Source: Nucisporomicrobium flavum (GTDB lineage Bacteria > Actinomycetota > Actinomycetes > Mycobacteriales > Micromonosporaceae). From it: a stretch of DNA of 64,000 nt. Position 1 is the stretch's first letter; each line of letters opens with the position of its first letter. The stretch lies in contig NZ_JADMLH010000002.1 in assembly GCF_016464385.1 (NCBI RefSeq), positions 529,701 to 593,700 of the forward strand, given 5' to 3'. The notes beneath the pieces are model-generated. The model searched no databases, had not been told where the DNA came from, and worked only from the letters and a program-made list of their open reading frames with translations. Position numbers and translations under genes: made by a program. Positions 60,395 through 64,000 of the stretch are shown here, piece by piece.

Positions 60395-61814
60395 GGTACG
60401 CCTCCAGGCCGTGGCGGCCGCCTTCACGGCCGTAACCGGACTCCTTGTAGCCGCCGAACGGCGACGTGGGGTCGAACTTGTTGAACGTGTTGGCCCACAC
60501 CACGCCCGCGCGCAGCTTGTCGGCGACCGCGAGGATCTGCGAGCCCTTGTCGCTCCAGATGCCGGCGGAGAGGCCGTACGGGGTGTTGTTGGCCTTCTCG
60601 ATCGCCTCGTCGGGGGTGCGGAAGGTGAGCACCGACAGCACCGGGCCGAAGATCTCCTCGCGGGCGATCCGGTGCGCCTGGGTGACCCCGGTGAAGATGG
60701 TCGGTGCGAACCAGAAGCCCTGCGACGGCAGCGTGCACGGTGGCGACCAGCGCTCGGCACCCTCCTCGGCGCCGATGTCGGAGAGCGTACGGATGCGCTC
60801 CAGCTGCTCCGCCGAGTTGATCGCGCCGACGTCGGTGTTCTTGTCCAGCGGGTCGCCGACGCGCAGCGTGGCCATCCGGCGTTTGAGCGACTCGAGCAGC
60901 TCCTCGGCGATGGACTCCTGGACGAGCAGCCGGGAGCCGGCGCAGCAGACGTGCCCCTGGTTGAAGAAGATGCCGTTGACGATGCCCTCGACGGCCTGGT
61001 CGATCGGGGCGTCGTCGAAGACGATGTTGGCCGCCTTGCCGCCGAGCTCGAGCGTCAGCCGCTTGCGGGTGCCGGCGACCGAGCGGGCGATCTGCCGGCC
61101 CACCTCGGTGGAGCCGGTGAACGCGACCTTGTCGACACCGGGGTGCTCGACGAGCGTGCGCCCGGCGTCGCCGGCGCCGGTGACGATGTTGACCACGCCG
61201 GGCGGCAGGTCGGCCTGCCGGCAGACGTCGGCGAAGAACAGCGCGGAGAGTGGGGTCGTCTCGGCCGGCTTGAGGACCACCGTGTTGCCGGTGGCCAGCG
61301 CGGGCGCGATCTTCCACGCGAGCATCAGCAGCGGGAAGTTCCACGGGATGACCTGCGCGGCGACGCCCAGCGGCCGCGGGTTGTCGCCGAAGCCGGCGTA
61401 CCGGAGCTTGTCGGCCCAGCCCGCGTAGTAGAAGAAGTGGGCGGCGACCAGCGGGAGGTCGACGTCGCGCGACTCGCGGATGGGCTTGCCGTTGTCGAGC
61501 GACTCGAGCACGGCCAGCTCGCGGGAGCGCTCCTGGATGATCCGCGCGATGCGGAAGAGGTACTTGGCGCGCTCGGCGCCGGGCAGCGCCGACCAGGGAC
61601 CGGACGCGCGCCGGGCGGCGGCGACGGCCCGGTCGATGTCCTCCGGCCCGGCGGTGGAGACCTCGGCGAGGACCTCCTCGGTGGCCGGGTTCACGGTCTT
61701 GAAGGCGCCGCCGGAGGAGGCCGGGGGCACGAACTCGCCGTCGATGAAGAGGCCGTACGAGGGGGCGATGTCGACTACCGAGCGGGACTCGGGTGCGGGG
61801 GCGTACTCGAACAT
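60387..61814 (-). CDS. Aldehyde dehydrogenase
   Basis: A 475-residue NAD(P)-dependent aldehyde dehydrogenase. Motifs are VIPWNFPLLMLAWKIAPALA, FTGSTEVGRQIA, LELGGKAANIV with the catalytic glutamate (about residue 254), and GHVCCAGSRLLV with the catalytic cysteine (about 288), then EEIFGPVLSV and FGGYKESGYGRE. It lies 5 bp after deoC, so the natural substrate may be the acetaldehyde made by that aldolase. ATG at 61814. The next gene overlaps its stop. Confidence 0.92.
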   Translation of the reverse strand: MFEYAPAPESRSVVDIAPSYGLFIDGEFVPPASSGGAFKTVNPATEEVLAEVSTAGPEDIDRAVAAARRASGPWSALPGAERAKYLFRIARIIQERSRELAVLESLDNGKPIRESRDVDLPLVAAHFFYYAGWADKLRYAGFGDNPRPLGVAAQVIPWNFPLLMLAWKIAPALATGNTVVLKPAETTPLSALFFADVCRQADLPPGVVNIVTGAGDAGRTLVEHPGVDKVAFTGSTEVGRQIARSVAGTRKRLTLELGGKAANIVFDDAPIDQAVEGIVNGIFFNQGHVCCAGSRLLVQESIAEELLESLKRRMATLRVGDPLDKNTDVGAINSAEQLERIRTLSDIGAEEGAERWSPPCTLPSQGFWFAPTIFTGVTQAHRIAREEIFGPVLSVLTFRTPDEAIEKANNTPYGLSAGIWSDKGSQILAVADKLRAGVVWANTFNKFDPTSPFGGYKESGYGREGGRHGLEAYLA

Positions 61815-61819
61815 GGCGA

Positions 61820-62770
61820 TCAGTCCAGCGTGAAGTAGTCGGGGCCGGCGTAGTGGCCGGTGGTCAGCTTGGTGCGCTGCATGAGCAGGTCGTTGAGCAG
61901 CGACGAGGCGCCGAAGCGGAACCAGTCCGGGTGCAGCCAGTCGTCGCCGACGGTCTCGTTGATGAGCACCAGGTACTTGATCGCGTCCTTGGTGGTGCGG
62001 ATCCCGCCGGCCGGCTTGACCCCGACCTGCCGCCCGGTGCGGGCCCGGAAGTCGCGGACCGCCTCGAGCATCACCAGCGTGACCGGCAGCGTGGCGGCCA
62101 CGGGCACCTTGCCGGTGGAGGTCTTGATGAAGTCGGCGCCGGCCAGCATCGCGAGCCAGGAGGCACGGCGGACGTTGTCGTACGTCCCCAGCTCACCGGT
62201 CTCGAGGATCACCTTGAGGTGGGCCTGGCCGCAGGCTTCCTTGACCGCGACGATCTCGTCGTACACGTGGTCGTAGCGCCCGGAGAGGAACGCGCCCCGG
62301 CTGATCACCATGTCGATCTCGTCGGCGCCGCCGGCGACGGCGTCGCGGGTGTCGGCGAGCTTGACGTCGAGCGGCGCCTGGCCGGACGGGAAGGCCGTGG
62401 CGACGCTGGCGAGGTGGACGCCGCTGCCGGCCAGCACCTCGGCGGCCACCGGGACCATCGCCGGGTAGACGCAGACCGCGGCGACCGGCGGGCAGGTGGG
62501 GTCGGCGGGGTCGGGGCGCAGCGCCTTGGCGGACAGCGCGCGGACCTTGCCGGGGGTGTCGGCGCCCTCGAGGGTGGTCAGGTCGACCATCCGGATCGCC
62601 AGGTCGATGGCGGCCGCCTTGGCGGTGGTCTTCACCGACCGGGTGCCCAGCGCCGCGGCCCGCGCCTCCACGCCGACCTTGTCCACGCCGGGCAGCCCGT
62701 GCAGGAAAGATCGGAGATCGAAGGCGGAACCGGACACGCCGGGCAGCCTCGACGTCGTTGTCGCAGTCAT
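61820..62770 (-). CDS. deoC: Deoxyribose-phosphate aldolase
   Basis: DeoC (316 residues, long class) splits 2-deoxyribose-5-phosphate into acetaldehyde and glyceraldehyde-3-phosphate. Motifs are AAVCVYPAMV, GADEIDMVISRGAFL, HLKVILETGEL, GADFIKTSTGKVP with the Schiff-base lysine (about residue 216), and VGVKPAGGIRT. It heads the deoC-aldehyde dehydrogenase operon. TAGAAT lies 7 nt before the ATG on this strand, so it appears leaderless. It is divergent from upp. Confidence 0.94.
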   Translation of the reverse strand: MTATTTSRLPGVSGSAFDLRSFLHGLPGVDKVGVEARAAALGTRSVKTTAKAAAIDLAIRMVDLTTLEGADTPGKVRALSAKALRPDPADPTCPPVAAVCVYPAMVPVAAEVLAGSGVHLASVATAFPSGQAPLDVKLADTRDAVAGGADEIDMVISRGAFLSGRYDHVYDEIVAVKEACGQAHLKVILETGELGTYDNVRRASWLAMLAGADFIKTSTGKVPVAATLPVTLVMLEAVRDFRARTGRQVGVKPAGGIRTTKDAIKYLVLINETVGDDWLHPDWFRFGASSLLNDLLMQRTKLTTGHYAGPDYFTLD

Positions 62771-62783
62771 GAGAGGGATTCTA
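62771..62783 (-). promoter_or_regulatory. Leaderless promoter of deoC
   Basis: On the minus strand TAGAAT (plus-strand ATTCTA at 62778-62783) is followed by 7 nt and the deoC ATG. No ribosome binding site is present. Confidence 0.6.
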
Positions 62784-62819
62784 CGCGGCCCACCGACAGT
62801 TGATCTTGGACAACCCCGG

Positions 62820-62832
62820 TAGGTTGAGCGGC
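62820..62832 (+). promoter_or_regulatory. Leaderless promoter of upp
   Basis: TAGGTT at 62820-62825 is followed by 7 nt and the GTG at 62833. It lies 37 bp from the divergent deoC -10, so both genes share a very short control region. Confidence 0.6.
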
Positions 62833-63465
62833 GTGGACGTACTCGTCGTTGATCACCCGCTGGCCCAGTCCCGTCTCACCGCCATGCGGCGGGCGGAGAG
62901 CGACTCCGGCACCTTCCGCGCCGCCCTGCACGAGCTGACCACCATGGTCGTGTACGAGGCCGCCCGCACCTTCGCCGTCGAGCAGTACCCGATCACCACG
63001 CCGGTCGCGCCGACCCAGGGCACCCGGCTGGCCAACCCGCCGCTGATCGTGCCGGTGCTGCGCGCGGGCCTCGGCATGGCCGACTCGGCGCTGGCCCTGC
63101 TGCCCGAGTCGTCGATGGGCTTCGTCGGGCTCGCCCGCGACGAGGACACGTACGAGCCGCGGGCGTACATGGAGTCGCTGCCGGGGGACCTGTCCGGGCT
63201 GCCCGTGCTGGTTCTGGACCCGATGGTCGCCACCGGCGGCTCGCTGCTGCACTGCTGCCGGCTGCTGGTGGACCGCGGCTGCACCGACGTGACGATCTGC
63301 TGCGTGCTGGCGGCGCCCGAGGGCATCCAGCGGCTCGAGGAGTCCGGGCTCCCGCTGCGCCTGGTCACGGCCAGCATCGACCAGGGCCTCAACGAGAAGA
63401 TGTACATCGTCCCCGGCCTGGGCGACGCGGGTGACCGCCAGTTCGGCGGCATGCCCCGGTTCTAG
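62833..63465 (+). CDS. upp: Uracil phosphoribosyltransferase
   Basis: Upp (210 residues) makes UMP from uracil and PRPP. Family marks are [17 protein letters not shown] at the start, [14 protein letters not shown] (about residues 74-87), the PRPP loop [17 protein letters not shown] (about 127-143), and [14 protein letters not shown] near the end. GTG at 62833 is set by the leaderless promoter. It would use uracil released by nucleoside breakdown and PRPP from prs. Its stop overlaps that of the NUDIX gene (CTAG). Confidence 0.95.
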   Translation: MDVLVVDHPLAQSRLTAMRRAESDSGTFRAALHELTTMVVYEAARTFAVEQYPITTPVAPTQGTRLANPPLIVPVLRAGLGMADSALALLPESSMGFVGLARDEDTYEPRAYMESLPGDLSGLPVLVLDPMVATGGSLLHCCRLLVDRGCTDVTICCVLAAPEGIQRLEESGLPLRLVTASIDQGLNEKMYIVPGLGDAGDRQFGGMPRF

Positions 63466-63944
63466 GTGTACGACCAGCTGAGGGCCCGGCCGTCGCGGAA
63501 CGGCATGACGCCGTGGAACGGTTGCGGGTCCTCGGCGAAGACGAGCGGCAGGAAATGGCGGTCCGACTCCCACATGGGTACGCGGCCCGCCAGCACGTCA
63601 GCGACCGGTATCCAGTGCAGGCTGCCCTCGTCGTTGCCCGGTAGCGGCGTGCCCGTCCAGACCGGGATGCGGAAGAGGAAGCCGAACCAGTTCTCGCCGT
63701 TGCGGCCGAAGCCGGGCCAGGAGACGGTGCCCGCCAGCTCGACGGTGACGCAGTCGAGGCCGGCCTCCTCGCGGATCTCCCGGCGCATCCCGCTGACGAC
63801 GTCCTCGTCGGGTTCGAGCTTGCCGCCGAGCCCGTTGTAGTAGCCGAAGTGGAGGTCGTCGGGCCGGGTGTCCCGCCGGATCATGAGGACCTGCCGGCCG
63901 TCGGGCGAGGTCACGTAGCCGAGTGTCGCGAGGGTTGCCTGCAC
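63462..63944 (-). CDS. NUDIX hydrolase, MutT/8-oxo-dGTPase-like
   Basis: A 160-residue NUDIX protein. The complete Nudix box runs from [10 protein letters not shown] through REIREEAGL (about residues 40-63). The sequence ([20 protein letters not shown], and [11 protein letters not shown] later) resembles the 8-oxo-dGTP/2-hydroxy-dATP hydrolase group, which cleanses the nucleotide pool. The start is GTG at 63944. Its stop overlaps the upp stop in CTAG, tail to tail. The exact substrate cannot be told from sequence. Confidence 0.88.
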   Translation of the reverse strand: MQATLATLGYVTSPDGRQVLMIRRDTRPDDLHFGYYNGLGGKLEPDEDVVSGMRREIREEAGLDCVTVELAGTVSWPGFGRNGENWFGFLFRIPVWTGTPLPGNDEGSLHWIPVADVLAGRVPMWESDRHFLPLVFAEDPQPFHGVMPFRDGRALSWSYT

Positions 63945-64000
63945 GGCGGAAACCTTAGGTGTGGGAATCCGCGGATGCTCGGACCGGGCCCCTAAATGGT

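Overview
The window is very GC-rich, densely coded DNA with GTG, ATG and occasional TTG starts and GGAGG-type ribosome binding sites. It carries families typical of filamentous actinobacteria: a conservon (cvn) operon, a DUF742 protein, an SCO4848-type membrane protein, and many probable leaderless genes with a TANNNT -10 box 6-8 nt before the start codon. The gene content suggests a soil actinomycete, probably Micromonosporaceae (Actinoplanes/Micromonospora-like). That placement is inference from gene families, not a phylogeny.

Layout. (1) 1-9019: the 3' end of an iterative-type polyketide or fatty acid synthase (KS-AT-linker-hotdog DH-phosphopantetheinyl transferase), translationally linked to a discrete acyl carrier protein, an alpha/beta hydrolase, a Stf0-like sulfotransferase and two paralogous secreted proteins of unknown function. 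It looks like a small pathway for a sulfated lipid or polyketide. (2) 9118-21500: housekeeping and mixed genes: a PHB-depolymerase-like lipoprotein, an HTH protein with a possible LAGLIDADG-like domain, tRNA-Gln, glmU, prs, rplY, pth, a polyprenyl-phosphate sugar transferase, and cysQ-cysD-cysN. The last three supply activated sulfate and clear 3'-phosphoadenosine 5'-phosphate. (3) 21651-32878: a LacI-regulated arabinan/arabinoxylan operon (GH51, ABC importer, two GH43 enzymes), then galE-galK and a small acidic protein on the minus strand. (4) 33013-37932: trpS, a 2'-5' RNA ligase-like protein, a YihY-type membrane protein, a TetR regulator divergent from a membrane protein with two near-identical operators, and an SCO4848 family protein. 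(5) 38123-48422: a nucleoside scavenging cluster (BMP lipoprotein, double ATPase, two permeases, cytidine deaminase, thymidine phosphorylase, DUF4272 protein), then an RlmA-like methyltransferase divergent from adenosine deaminase. (6) 48868-53996: a complete conservon cvnABCD ending in a strong terminator. (7) 54369-63944: a secreted CBM2-Fn3 protein, a long IS110-transposase-like protein, an acidic hypothetical protein, a deoC-aldehyde dehydrogenase-degenerate aldehyde dehydrogenase operon divergent from upp, and a NUDIX hydrolase.

How it fits together. Sections 5 and 7 form one theme: nucleosides are imported, deaminated or phosphorolysed, the uracil base is salvaged by upp, and deoxyribose phosphate is split by deoC with the acetaldehyde oxidised by the neighbouring dehydrogenase. 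Sections 1 and 2 share sulfate activation and transfer.

Most notable signals. The conservon kinase CvnA and the IS110-like protein share a C-terminal tail. Two related short sequences appear inserted in frame into the ABC ATPase gene and into deoA, each flanked by a short direct repeat. Nine 33-bp repeats, each with a hairpin and a TACGGT box, lie just before the lacI-type gene. Several long spacers consist almost wholly of tandem or palindromic GC-rich repeats.
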